Shown one piece after another: positions 24,130 to 35,789 of a stretch of DNA of 64,000 nucleotides. Below the pieces are notes generated by a model. The model saw only the letters and a program-made list of their open reading frames with translations, was not told the DNA's origin and did not search any database. The stretch's first letter is position 1. The number at the start of each line of letters is the position of its first letter. The translations under genes were made by a program, and so were the position numbers. The DNA lies in NCBI GenBank assembly GCA_026874595.1, contig CM049318.1, positions 14,585,241 through 14,649,240 on the forward strand, written 5' to 3'. Source of the stretch: Sipunculus nudus. Lineage: Eukaryota > Annelida > Sipuncula > Golfingiida > Sipunculidae.

Positions 24130-25480
24130 TTTTATGAAAGTTTTAGTGAGTGCGATATCGATTTGAGGTTGAACTTCAGTCTATTTTTGCCTGAGCTTTG
24201 CTTAAGGCCGCAGTCATTCACTACGATTTGGGTAATTTTGAAGTAGAAACTTTCGGAGTGATAATTACCCCCTGTACACAGGTGAACAGCTTGACCTAGT
24301 TTGGGGTTTCTTGCATCAGGCAGCCACCCCTGTACCGAGTTAGCCACCAAGGGTGACTGTAAATGTTAGATATATCTGAGAGTGCATTTTATAGTCACCA
24401 CCCAATGTACTTGGGTGAAATTCTGACCTCTGTATGATCTGTGTTTAAAGGGAGAAAACCCCTCAGTAATTCGAGTATCTATATTTTTAACACAAATTCT
24501 GTTATGATCAGCTAATTGCATGAATTCTCTGCTTAATTAAGTCCATAACTCCTATAAAAAGGGACCAGTACACAAAACATTGTCACCACTACATATACAT
24601 TATAACTGCTTTTGTCATGGCGGTTATGAGCAGTTCGACCAGTGTCTTCTTAGACCAAAATACACAATAACTAAAGTAAAATGCATTTACAGTTGCCAAT
24701 ATGTTGCAGTTGTATTGAAAATTAGATACTTTTGCCATGGTGAAGAAGTTTTAATGTCACCTCATTGGTAACACTGAAAATAAAACAGAAAATATTTTAC
24801 GGAAAATATGATCGTGTCGCAGTCAAATACTAATTATATCTATATATGGGGAGGCGACGAAACAGTTTTCCGTTAATGGTGCAAGACGGCTAGTACCGAG
24901 TGAGCGCTAATTGGTGCTGTAATCAGCGTTTTGTCACCTGTCTGTAGTTCAGATAGCAGTTCATATGTTTGCTAGTTTGCACAAGCACCAATTGGTTTTG
25001 TGGAGAAATTCTGTAACAGAATTGGATGTCAAATACACAAAGGTCGATGCCCTGGATAAAATCCCATTCAATTACGCAATTCTCGTGCCTCTTGCACTCG
25101 TACTTAATCGCTCGTGAATGAAGCTCATTATTGCAAGATGCAATAATGCATCCATGTTTGTCAGGAACCATGTAAATTGCAAACATTTTAATATACTGCA
25201 TTACCCAAATGAAAGAACAGTGTAAATGGTCAAACTTTGAAAGAAAATATTGTTCGGAAACCTAATTAGACTCTTATTTTTTACTGAAAGGGCAACTAGT
25301 GTACCTGACTTCCCTGGAAACGGATATGTAGTGGTCAATCAGTTAAGACATTAAGGCAGACAAAAGTTCGTGCAAAATTTGGCATCTCAGGCTTAGACCC
25401 TCACATAAGTCGACTCACCTTTCTTCGGTTAATTTTTTTTAACAACTTTCTTGATGTATATGCGGGTTTTTACGGTTTTT
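24130..25480. other. Spacer, no gene seen
   Basis: Open frames up to 92 codons on the minus strand (24,923-25,201) show no motif. No repeat shared with the rest of the window was recognised. Confidence 0.4.
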
Positions 25481-25540
25481 ACGGTAGAGAGAAAGTGAGA
25501 ATGAAAGAGAAAGGAACAGACAGACAGACATAGATGAACT

Positions 25541-25579
<39 letters not shown>

Positions 25580-25582
25580 GGG
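25481..25582. repeat. GA/CAGA microsatellite and poly-G at the left edge of relic copy 2
   Basis: A GA run (25,541-25,568), CAGA repeats (25,518-25,530) and a 14-nt G run are directly visible. The same edge recurs at 30,748. Confidence 0.9.
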
Positions 25583-27410
25583 AACAATTTTCCCTGGTGA
25601 GCAGGGTGGAGGCGGAGAATTTTCCCTCCCATAAAGTGGAGAAAATTTTAAATTATGTAGTCAAAATGAAGTACTGGGGCACTTTCTTTGGAATATATAC
25701 AGAATATCCACTCCAGATATGACCAATATTTCATGACCTTTAAAATCTTGAAACCTAAATGTGATTGTAAAACATATCTATAATGTGTAGAGGGACAAGG
25801 AGGAACCCTGCCACGTTTGCTGTATATGCCAAACATTCAACAGATATACTACACAGACAGTTGTCTACCTGTAGAGAAATTATCCTGTCCAGAAAAAATG
25901 TTGTATTCCATTTGGATTGATGTAACTTACTTAAAGTTAATAAAATACAGAGGACATGGCTCACCCCAACAGTGCAGTGAGGAAGGATAAAAGTCTGAAG
26001 ACAGGATAGTATACATACAGAATATCCACTCCTGTAATTGCCAGCATTTCATGACATGAAAAGTCCTGAAACCTTAATGTGATTGTAATATGATATTTCC
26101 ATTATATGAAGAGGGAAGAGGCAGCCCCCTGCCATGACTGCTGTATATGCAAGACATTCAATAGACAGGGATTGTCTGTTTGTTAAGAAAGTTATTAGGT
26201 CTGGGGCATAAAAATTTGTGCCATCTCATCTGATGTAATTGATTAAAATTTTATAAAATATGGACGTGTAGTCTCACCTCAGGAATGTAGTCAGAAGAGA
26301 GGCAAGTATATATACAGAATATCCACTCCTGAAATCAACATTTCATGACCTTTATAGGTCTAAAACTTCAATATGATTGTAATTAAACATATCTTTTATA
26401 TACAGAAGCCCCCTGCAAGGATTGCTTCATATGCTAGACATTAATTCACTCTAATAGCTATACTGACAATAATTTTCTTTTTGTTAAGAAATGATCATGA
26501 CAAAGTAAAATCTTTCTGAATTCATGTAATTCAGTAAAAGGTAATAAAATCAAGACGAACTGAAACATCTGGGGAATGTTGCACGAGTTATCGGTAAGTA
26601 AACAAAAGGTTATTAATACTGATAAGAACAATTCAAAGAGACCTTTTGGTGATGGACTGGAGTACAACCAACAGAGCCTGTTGTAAGCTCAGCTGCACTT
26701 TGCCCTGCTACACAGTGTAAAGTAGCTTTCACTTAGATGTTTACATATATATTCAAATGTTTCCAGATATTATCAAGTTAATGACCTTGATCCTCTGTCA
26801 AAGGAAGATGCTATAAAAATTTACTTGCAAGTGTTAGAGAACCTGGCATGAAACACTTAAGGTCTTGAAGATTCGAAGCTGGGCTAAGCTTCAACATTTT
26901 AATTTGACTGGCATTGCTTGAGAAGTGTATGATGCATTCATTTTTGAGGACAAGAAAGAGTGATAAACAGCATTCAGCAATTCTCAATCATTATAGATTA
27001 ATGCCAAACTGTCTAAATCTTTATGAGGCCAGGAAGGACATTCAGAGACTTTTCTTAGATTGTGTTTCGGTTAAGGTATGATTAGAATAATAGGATGGCA
27101 CACTGACCCTGTTCAAGAGTGTTTGGTAATTTGTTGATTGGCCAGTTATTGAACTGTTATAGATGAGGGTTTGTGGCTTAAGCTAATGGAATCTGACATG
27201 GATGGAAAGTCTCTACTGCATATAACATTTATGGCAGATCAGTATGCATGCCACAGATGTGTTAGCCATAGGAGTTTTCTCCTGCCTGGTCCCATGGGGT
27301 GTACAGGCCTCCCACTGACAAGTTCAACGGTCCACAAATGCTACTGGTCACAGTGATGATAAAGGCAAAAACATCAGCGAGCAGAAGCAAATGTCCAATC
27401 ATTATACAGG

Positions 27411-27720
27411 TCCCTGTTATAGCTGTGATAAACTGGGACATATCAAACAGCACTTTGTAAATTTTTTTACTTGTGACAGTAACAAAAGAGAACAGTCTGT
27501 GTTTTTTTCTGTTAAAAGAGAGAAGAATTTTTAACTTCACCTCAGTTACAGTCTTGTTTGAAATCATGACCCAACCATTGGCTTAAGAATGGTTCCCTTA
27601 TGAGAAATAAACTGTTGATTCAGGGACAGTGGTTGAGCTTAAAACTGGTGGGCGTTATACTTCTGTGATGATGGATTCTGGAGCCTCTGTAACGATGGTG
27701 ATAGTTGCATTAAATTGTAT
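27411..27720 (+). pseudogene. Gag zinc knuckle and retropepsin-like protease remnant
   Basis: GPCYSCDKLGHIKQHF (from about 27,408) has the CxxCx4H spacing of a retroviral-type zinc knuckle with the last ligand His instead of Cys. About 200 nt further, TVVELKTGGRYTSVMMDSGAS (near 27,640-27,703) carries the D-S-G-A active-site motif of retroviral-type aspartic proteases. The gag-to-protease order fits an LTR retrotransposon (Ty3/Gypsy- or BEL-like; the clade cannot be told). Stops and frameshifts separate the two blocks, and no RT in the same frame follows. Confidence 0.5.
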
Positions 27721-28479
27721 TAAGAAGCTAACAGAGGTTGATTAATATTCAGATAGGCAGAGAACTTCTTTGTTTCCAGGAGTTTGATTAAAAAGAGAAC
27801 TAGAATAACCATCAAGTCATTTGTTTTCATTTTCAAATATTTTACATAAAGACCTGCAGTGGACATTAATCATTATCCACTGATGTCTCCCTGACTCAGC
27901 CCTCCAAGTGTATCATTATAAATGTTGTTTAGATGGCAATATCAACTACTTAATGCTTACTTTTGTAATGCAAAGAGACATGAGTACAAATACAACTGTT
28001 TTGGTAAGCTATGAATAGAATGTTCACTGTTTTGTGATGTTCAAAAAGGTGATGTGATTTTGGCGGGTGAGACTGACTGGTCTAAGGTTCACAACTTCAC
28101 TGGAACTTCAACCAAGGTTTTAAAGTTTTGCTGTCATCTTCCACTTCCATGAAACAGAAGATCAAATCTGTTGTCTACAGGATCACTGCCTGGCATCAGG
28201 TAGAATGTATTTCAACTCTGCTGCTTAATGTATAAAACTTTTGCTATGGACCCTCTCATAAACTTAAACTTGGCCGCCGTTTATCTTAGCACTGTGTAAG
28301 AGAAGATCACATATCTTTCAAGCAAAAGGGTACTGTTGCTTGGTATATCACTTTAAAAGTGACTCAAAATTAACAGAAGTGAATATTCTAAAAAGAGTTC
28401 TGGAAAATCTCCACCTGAGACCATCAGTGTTCATGACCTGTCACAAAAAAATATCAAAATCATGGACATGGCAGGTTCA

Positions 28480-28760
28480 GGCCTATGTCAACAAATACTA
28501 CTGGCAGTATTGTTGACTGATCACCACATGCTTGCTCTGTATTGTCTGACAATAAGTTCCTCACAAAGTTCCTGAAACTGCTCAAAGAAGACACACTGAT
28601 CTAATGCTATCGTCTGCATAATTTTCACTACTATGACTCAAAGAATAAAAAGAAGCTACCCATATCAGAAGGAAAAACAACAGTTGACCTATAGATGACA
28701 AGATTTCCTGAAGTAATGAAAAAAAACCTAAAGAGACTGCATTCTAAATGCAGAGTGTAA
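28480..28760 (+). pseudogene. Copy of the PEVM coding remnant
   Basis: This matches 52,230-52,500, the least damaged copy (DNKFLTKFLKLLKEDT, MTRFPEVMK). Several stops are present. A third long copy is at 37,490-37,740 and a short one at 29,530-29,610. The protein family is not recognised; its association with zinc-knuckle and gag-like pieces suggests a retroelement structural protein. Confidence 0.5.
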
Positions 28761-28799
28761 AGTTTGGGCATTTCTGTTGTAGGACAAAAAGACTTTAAT

Positions 28800-29950
28800 G
28801 TGAAAGGGCCTTGTAAGAACTGAAGACTAGGGTGAAAGGGCCTTGTAAGAACTGAAGACTAGGCTGTGTGAGGCACCGTGCTTAGCCCATGTAGAACTTA
28901 CAGGATAAATTTAAATTACATACTGAAGCCAGTATGGTGTAGGGTATAGCAACTCATTCTAAGCATTTGCACAAATTGGTGTTACAGGGGCCTTTTCACT
29001 AAATGGGTAGAGTTTTCCACTTTAACAGGCAACCGGGAAGGAAATCCCGACTGATCTTGTTAAAGAAAACTCAAAAATTTTGGAACCAGTACTGAAGGCA
29101 ATAATAAATATACAACAATTAAATATACTTGCATGTTGTAAGAAAAATAGTGCTTTAAAAGTGAAGGGGCCTTCTAAGAATAAAAGACTAGGCTGTGTTA
29201 GGTGACGTGCTTAGCTCATGTAGAGTTTACAGGATAAGTTTAATTAACATACTGATGCCAGTACTGTAGGGTTTGGCAACTTATTCCAAGCATTTGCACA
29301 TATTGGTGTTAATGAGGCAATTTTTACAAAATGGTTATAGTTTTTCTGACTTAATAGGGCAACCAGGAAGGAGATCCCTACCTATCTTGTAAAGAAAACA
29401 TGTTGGTACCAGTTACTGAAGGCCATTATAAATATATCTTTACAACAAAGCACATTTACTTGTATTTTGTAAGAAAAAAAAGACCATTTAATGTGAATGG
29501 GCCTTCTAAGAATTAATGACTTGGCTGTGTGAGAAGACCTAAAGATGACAAGATTTCCTGAGGTAATGAAAAACAAACTAAACACTCTGCATACTAAATT
29601 CCCAGTGTAAATTTGGTTCATTTTTGTTGAAGGACAAAAAGATCTCAATGTGAAGGGGCCTTGTAAGAGTTAAATAATAGGCCCCGTACTTAGCTCATGT
29701 AGAACTTAAAGAGGGTAAATTTAAATTACATATTAATGCCAGTATTGAAGGGTAAGGCAACTAATTCGAGGCTTTTGCACATATTGATCTTAACGGGGCC
29801 ATTTTACACCATGGAAAGATTTTTTCCCACTTATGAGGGCCACTGGGAAGGAGATTCCTACTTATCTTGTTAAAAATTTCAATATTTTTGTATTAGTACT
29901 GAAGGCAATAATATATATATGTCTTTACAACAAACATGTTGAATTTATTC
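28800..29950 (+). repeat. Tandem array built from a LINE reverse-transcriptase fragment
   Basis: Units of about 320-340 bp start near 28,849, 29,166 and 29,651, each opening with GGGGCCTTSTAAGA. Each contains a string such as KEIPTDLVKENSKILEPVLK plus AIIN, matching the 'DPIPTxLLKE...lpxitkIiN' block of CR1/Jockey-type reverse transcriptases. A short PEVM remnant interrupts the array at 29,530-29,610. The same unit recurs at 37,803-38,400, where it runs on into a longer RT fragment. Confidence 0.55.
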
Positions 29951-30174
29951 ATTATATTTATCTGAGATCATGTTACCAGATTTTGACCACCGTCCAAACA
30001 GCTTACTGATAGTAGATCTCAGTTTACTTCAAAGTACATGAAAGCTGCTTGTGATTCTTGTCAGATAACTATAGAGCTGAGTTTAATGAAAATATATTGC
30101 AAGGGACGACAAAAGGCACAATCCTGCCAGATATGTTGGAGAAGCTGGTATCTCCTTTCAATACTTTGTTATAG

Positions 30175-30552
30175 ATGTACTCACTGTGCATTACTGGAGG
30201 GAAAGACTGTATAAGATATTGTACAGGAGATTGTACGTTGTATCATGCAGGAGAACCAACCCAACACTGCCTTCCTGTGTACCTCTATTTAATGCAGAAA
30301 GACCAGATGCTGAGCATTTTCCATGACGATTTGTATTCTAGTGTCATTAACTACACAGGTGTAGATGACCTTGTGGCATTTGAAGATGATGGTACAAGTG
30401 TAAATTTTGGGAGTGAGAAAAAATGTATACAAACTTTTTGTCAGCTGCTGCCTGGAAAAGTTAGCAAACACTGCTTGTCCATAAGTTTGAGTTTGCTATC
30501 AAAGATAGAGGGAGAAAGGTTCAGTTGTGCAACAGTTTTCAGACTTGTTTAA
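30175..30552 (+). CDS. Unidentified 125-codon open frame in the relic repeat
   Basis: The frame opens at ATG 30,175 and includes HDDLYSSVINYTGVDDLVAF. Its last third overlaps a string that in another frame resembles the 18.1-kb copy (ANTALSISLSLL). Just upstream (30,038-30,073) YMKAACDSCQIT recalls the end of an integrase zinc-binding domain, but the His pair was not found. It is probably retroelement debris; a host-derived exon cannot be excluded. Confidence 0.25.
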   Translation: MYSLCITGGKDCIRYCTGDCTLYHAGEPTQHCLPVYLYLMQKDQMLSIFHDDLYSSVINYTGVDDLVAFEDDGTSVNFGSEKKCIQTFCQLLPGKVSKHCLSISLSLLSKIEGERFSCATVFRLV

Positions 30553-30744
30553 AAGCATCCACAAAATAAATTCAAACAAGCATTCAAACGTACCTGTGGC
30601 ACATATAAATTTCTTTCAGCAGCCCAAAATATTTAATGAACATTAGGTTGATTTCCCACAGATCTAGGGCTGTCCTGGAATAGATGGGGAAGCCACTGTT
30701 TGTGCACACTACACAGATAGTGGAAGGTTAAACATATATATACA

Positions 30745-32475
30745 GGTAGAGAGAGAGAGAGAGAGAGCAAGAGAAAGCAAAGGGAATGGAAGAAACAGAC
30801 AGACATAGATGTGCAATAAGACAGAGAGAGAGACGGGAACAATTTTCCCTGATGGGGAGTACGGAGGGGAGGATTCTCCCTCCCACAAAGTGGAGAAAAT
30901 TTTAAATTATGTAGTCAAAATGAAGTCTGGGGAATTTTCCTTGGAATATATACAGAATATCCACTCCAGAAATCAATATTTCATGACCTTTAAAGTCCTG
31001 AAACCTACATGTGATTATAATAAAACATATCTATAATGTGAAGTGGGAGTGGAGGATCCCTGCCACGTTTGCTGTATATGCCAAACATTCAACAGATATA
31101 CTACACAGACAGTTATTGTCTACCTGTAGAGAAATTATCCTGTCCAGAAATAATGTTGTATTCCATCTGGATTGAGGTAACTTACTTTAAGTTAATAAAA
31201 TACAGATGAAATGGCTCACCCCAACAGTTCAGTTAGGAAGGATCCAAGTCTGAAGACAGGTAAGTATACATACAGAATATGCACTCCTGTAATTAGCATT
31301 TCATGACATTTAAAGTCCTGAAACCTTAAAATGATTGTAATATAATATTTCGATTATAAGGAGAGGGAAGAGGCAGCCCCCTGCGATGACTGCTGTACAC
31401 GCAAGACATTCAACAGACAGGAATTGTCTGTTTGTTTGGAAACTTATTAGGTCAAGAGAAAAAAACATTTGCATTCCATCTGAATTGATGTTACTGATTA
31501 AAATATTATAAAGACAGATGAAATGTCTCACCTGAGAGTGTTTTCTGAAGAGGTCAGTGTATATAGAGAATATCCACTCCTGAAATCAACATTTCATGAC
31601 CTTAATAGGTCTGAAACCTCCATATGTAGTAATATGATTGTAATAAAACATACCTATAATATGCAGAGGCCCCCTGCAAGGGCCACTACATATGCCAGAC
31701 ATTCAACTGATCTACCAGCTATACTGACAGTTATTTTCTATTTGTCAAGAAATCATCATGTCAAGTCAAATTTGTCTGAATTCATGTAATTGTGTAAAAG
31801 TTAATAAAATTCAGAGGAAATGAATCACCTCACTAAGGTAATGAGAAATGAACGGTAAGTAAAACAACAGGTATCCATACTGATAAGAAAAATTCAAAGA
31901 GACTGTTTGGTGATGGACTGGAGGACAACAAACAGCGCCTCTTGTAAGCTCAGTTGCACTTTGCCCTGCTACAGACTGTGTGAAGTCGCCCACGCTTAAT
32001 TGTATACATATATAATCAATGTTTCCAGTGTTTTTTAAGTTAAAGGACCTTGTTTCTCTGTCAAAGGAAGATTATATAAAAAGTTTACCTGTGTTTTTGG
32101 ACCTGGCATAAACATGAAATGAATCACCTCACTAAGGTAATGAGAAATGAACGGTAAGTAAAACAACAGTTATCAATACTGATAAGAACAATTCAAAGAG
32201 ACTGTTTGGTGATGGACTGGAGGACAACAAACAGTGCCTCTTGTAAGCTCAGCTGCACTTTGCCCTGCTACAGACTGTGTGAAGTCGCCCATGCTTAATT
32301 GTATACATATATAATCAAATGTTTCCAGTGATTTTTAAGTTAAAGGGCCTCGTTTCTCTGTCAAAGGAAGATTATATAAAAAGTTTACCTGTGAGTGTTT
32401 GAGGACCTGGCATAAACATTTAAGGTATTCAGAAATCTAAGCTAGGCAAAGCTTTACAACATATATCTATTAAAA
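30745..32475 (+). repeat. Relic ~5-kb repeat, copy 3 (interrupted)
   Basis: It starts with the GA/CAGA edge, then three ~300-bp units (near 30,950, 31,270 and 31,566). Then come two copies of a 299-bp segment in tandem (31,818-32,116 and 32,117-32,440, both opening AAATGAATCACCTCACTAAG). At about 32,475 a Helentron/pearl-like element interrupts it. The repeat resumes at 35,065 with TGTATGATGCATTAACTTTT, the sequence expected from the uninterrupted copy at 17,640-17,700. Confidence 0.7.
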
Positions 32476-35064
32476 CAAGGGACCCATGGGTCATGGCGCT
32501 CAGCTGATCGTGATTGGACTATAAATGTATAAATACTATATTGAGATGAAGTGATTTATGAATTTGTGACTGTATGACACAATATCTCTTTAGTCTTGAC
32601 AAGGTACATTATTGTGATGCCCACTATGTCTACATATTACACAAAATTGACATAATTTCTGGCATGTACATAGGTATACCTATGGACGAATAGTTATACA
32701 AAATATTAAAGAATGAATATATCTGTTTCATCTTGTTCTTGCTTACTGAGGCTGACTTTGGGATGGGGTTTAGAGAAGGGAAAAGTGAGGGCAGCTCGAA
32801 GGTGGATGTAGAAATATTCTATTGTAATGTTTTTCATTTATATAAGAATATGAAAAGCTAAGAGGAAAGGGGCCCTCCTACTTGGTTATAGTAAAGTTCT
32901 AAATATATGATATTAACTAATACTCTGACAAGACTGTCATGAAGAAAAACAGTAAATGCAAGCTTTCAATTTGACAGATATGATGTTATGATTAACTATG
33001 CTGATGAAGTGATTCATGAATTTGTGACTGTATGACACAATATCTCTTTAGTCTTGACAAGGTACATTATTGTGATGCCCACTACGTCTACATATTACAC
33101 AATATTTACATAATTTCTGGCATGTACATAGGTACCTATGGACGAATAGTTATACAAAATATTAAAGTATGAATAAATCTGATTCATCTTGTTCATGCTT
33201 ACTGAGGCTGACTTTGGGACGGGGTTCGGAGAAGGGAAAAGTGAGGACAGCACAAAGGTGGATGTAGAAATATTCTAATGTAATGTTTTTCATTTATATA
33301 AGAATATGAAAAGCTAAGAGGAAAGGAGCCCTCCTACTTGGTTATAGTAAATTTCTAAATATATGATTGCAATTAATACTCTGACAAGACTGTCATGAAG
33401 AAAAACAGTAAAAGTTTTGAGATACTGTAATGCATATGAAAATTTACAGATGGACAGGCAAGTGGACAGAATGGACTAATACCTTTATTTCACTGAGGGG
33501 GTAGTGCAGGGCAGAGGAGAAGCCTGCTGGTAGTGGCCAAGCTGACCCAAGGCAAGCTGCCTGGGGTGGGTTACATAATGCAAGTGAAGGCTGTACTACT
33601 AGGTTGGCTAGATGTAAACAACACTTGACATGGTGTATGAAAACATGAATAAAAGCTATTCTTTCCAATCAATTTCTTTGAAATTTCAGATTTTAAAAGA
33701 TTAAATCCTTATGTATATATGCTGTGAAAATTTAATCAACAGTGCCAAAGTTGAACAAAAAATTTAAGGTATTGATTTTTTATTTATGCTAATAACTTGA
33801 AAAATTTGCAAAATTCAGATCTAATTTTGGGTAAACACTGGAATCTTGTGAAATAAAGTTATATTCTTGAAAAAAAAGTCTCTAGGTTCAGCAATTCTCA
33901 TGTTAGGTGAGTAAATATATTTCCTGATTTTTTTAAAAACTGCATTATGTTTTGCCCCATAACTTCAAAATAATACCCAATACTGACCTAATTTTTGGTA
34001 TGATGGTAGAAAATGTATGAAAGAAAGTGAATACTAAATACAATTAAAAACAGATCAGTGGTTTTGATATTAGGCAGCCTTGAAGTGTAACATAGCTTTT
34101 TTTTATGGAAAACAGAGTTTTTTTTCCTTAATATCTCGAAGGAACGAAGTCCTAATGACCAAATTTTTGGTATGGTAGGAGATTTTGGGGACATCTAAAA
34201 TTATGCCAACAGCCTGGGGAGCATAGAGATGTGGTCCGAATGACCTACAGTCATCAAAGTGGACTGCTTGACAATGTAAGGGAATACAACAAGAGCCTCC
34301 AAAAATTCAAAAACTAGCCTAATTTTGCAGCTTTTATTTTCAAATTTCAGAATTTAACAGACTAAATCCTTATGTATACATGCTGTGAAAATTAAATCCA
34401 CAGTACTTACAGGAAAAAAACGTGCCGTGGCCAAAGTTGGGCAAAATTTAAGGTACCAATTTTATAATTTTGCCAATATTTAAAAAAATTTACCAGATTT
34501 TGATCTAATTTTTGGTATACAATTTAATTTCGATTAATTAAAGTTGTATTACTGGAAAAAAGTCCCTACCTTTAACACTTTTGGTCTTAAGTGACCAAAT
34601 ATCTTCCTGATTTTTTTACAAAGTCCATTATGTTTGGGCCTATAACTTTTTTAAATTATATAATACTGACTTAATATCTGGCATGTACATAGAAACTATA
34701 TAGAGGAATATTTATGGTAAATATGAAGAAAACCAGATGAGTTGTTTTGATATAAGGCAGTCCTGAAGTGTGAAAATAGATTTCTAATAAAAAATTGAGG
34801 TTTTTCCTTAATATCTCAAAGGAACGAAGTCCTATTGACCCAATTTTCGGCATGGTAGGAGATATAAGGGACATCTAACTGTATGCCCAATTTCAGATTC
34901 GTAGGTCCAACGGTGTCGAAATGTGCCAGTCTTACGGACGGACATCCAGACGGACAGACAGACAGACAGACGGACGGACTGACGGACAGACGGACAGACA
35001 GACGGATGGACGATGGACAATGGACCACGACTATAGCTCAGATGACTTATAGTCAGCTGAGCTA
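32476..35064 (+). mobile_element. Helentron/pearl-like element inserted in the relic repeat
   Basis: The 5' CAAGGGACCCATGGGTC and GCTCAGCTGA (32,498-32,507) and the 3' hairpin (35,034-35,064) define it; length about 2.6 kb. Its 5' region contains a ~458-bp direct duplication (starting 32,546 and 33,004; the single-copy form is at ~20,035 in the sister element). Two core units (33.65-34.2 and 34.3-34.9 kb) and a GACG/GACA microsatellite (34,936-35,012) follow. The core units are closely similar to those at 21.4-22.7 kb, so the two elements are recent relatives. No coding capacity. Confidence 0.75.
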
Positions 35065-35155
35065 AAAATGTATGATGCATTAACTTTTGAGGACAAGAAA
35101 GAGTTTGTGAAAGGGCATTCAGCAATTCTAAAGCATTATAAATTAAAATCGAAGT
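35065..35155 (+). repeat. Continuation of relic copy 3
   Basis: It reads TGTATGATGC...GAGGACAAGAAAGAG as in the copies at 17,680 and 26,925, then stops where another element begins. Confidence 0.6.
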
Positions 35156-35789
35156 AAACGCAGATAGCAAAAATATAAGCTGCCCACAACATTTGATAGG
35201 TGACAGATAGTTGCATAAAATACGGGGATGTTAGCTCCTCCTATTCCTGAGAAATTATGGGTTAATGTACAGATGACCAATGACCCCCTTACCAAAAAGG
35301 TCAATGCAGGTGGCCTACAAATACCTGAATTTCACATATAACTCATGTGACCAACACTGGCATAAAATTTGGTGATGATAACTCCAGCTGATTCTGAGAT
35401 TGTCATTTTGGTATGCTTTTTTGGACAGATGACTAATTCAATTTCCTCTAACTCGGCAAAAATTCACCGAACTTAAACCATCTGAACAAACTTGAGAGAG
35501 ATGGTATAAGAAATTATTTCTGTGATATATTGAACAATTTGGCTAGACCATTTCAGAGGAGAAGCTTTTTTAATTTTTTATGCTTTTTCTCTATAAAATC
35601 TTAGAAAATGCAGTAAGCCAGAAAATATAGCAAAATCCAATCATGTTTTTCAAATGGCTAATTTTTTGCATAAAATTTCATGATGCCTTGTCATTTTTGA
35701 GATAGTATGGGTTAACATACAGACAACAGATGATTGCCAAAGGACGTCACCACACAATAGCATTAGCTCACAGGTTCGCTAAAAATTGG
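35156..35789 (+). mobile_element. Second, different element with a similar 3' end
   Basis: The sequence ends ATTAGCTCACAGGTTCGCTAAAAA (last bases 35,763-35,787), recalling the other family's ...GAGCTAAAAA terminus, and the relic repeat resumes immediately after. Its body contains a short internal repeat: 'TATGGGTTAAYRTACAGAY' near 35,250 and 35,700. The hairpin is degenerate and the left end is not defined. Probably a related non-autonomous family. Confidence 0.4.

Larger units (their letters stand above)
25583..30744 (+). repeat. Relic ~5-kb repeat, most complete copy (copy 2)
   Basis: In order: three ~300-bp tandem units starting near 25,697, 26,020 and 26,313 (each opens with ACAGAATATCCACTCC); the 'TTTGGTGATGGACTGGAG' segment (26,645); a zinc-knuckle remnant; a retropepsin-like remnant; a coding remnant ending in PEVM; tandem reverse-transcriptase pieces (28.8-29.95 kb); and an open frame at 30,175-30,552. 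At 30,745 the same order begins again, so copies 2 and 3 are head to tail with a period of about 5.2 kb. It is probably a decayed composite of LTR-type and LINE-type pieces. No LTR pair was identified. Confidence 0.65.

Noticed and set aside
30038-30073. Integrase zinc-binding domain
   Set aside because: Only the final CxxC-like part (ACDSCQIT) is visible; the His pair was not found, so it is mentioned as a hint only.
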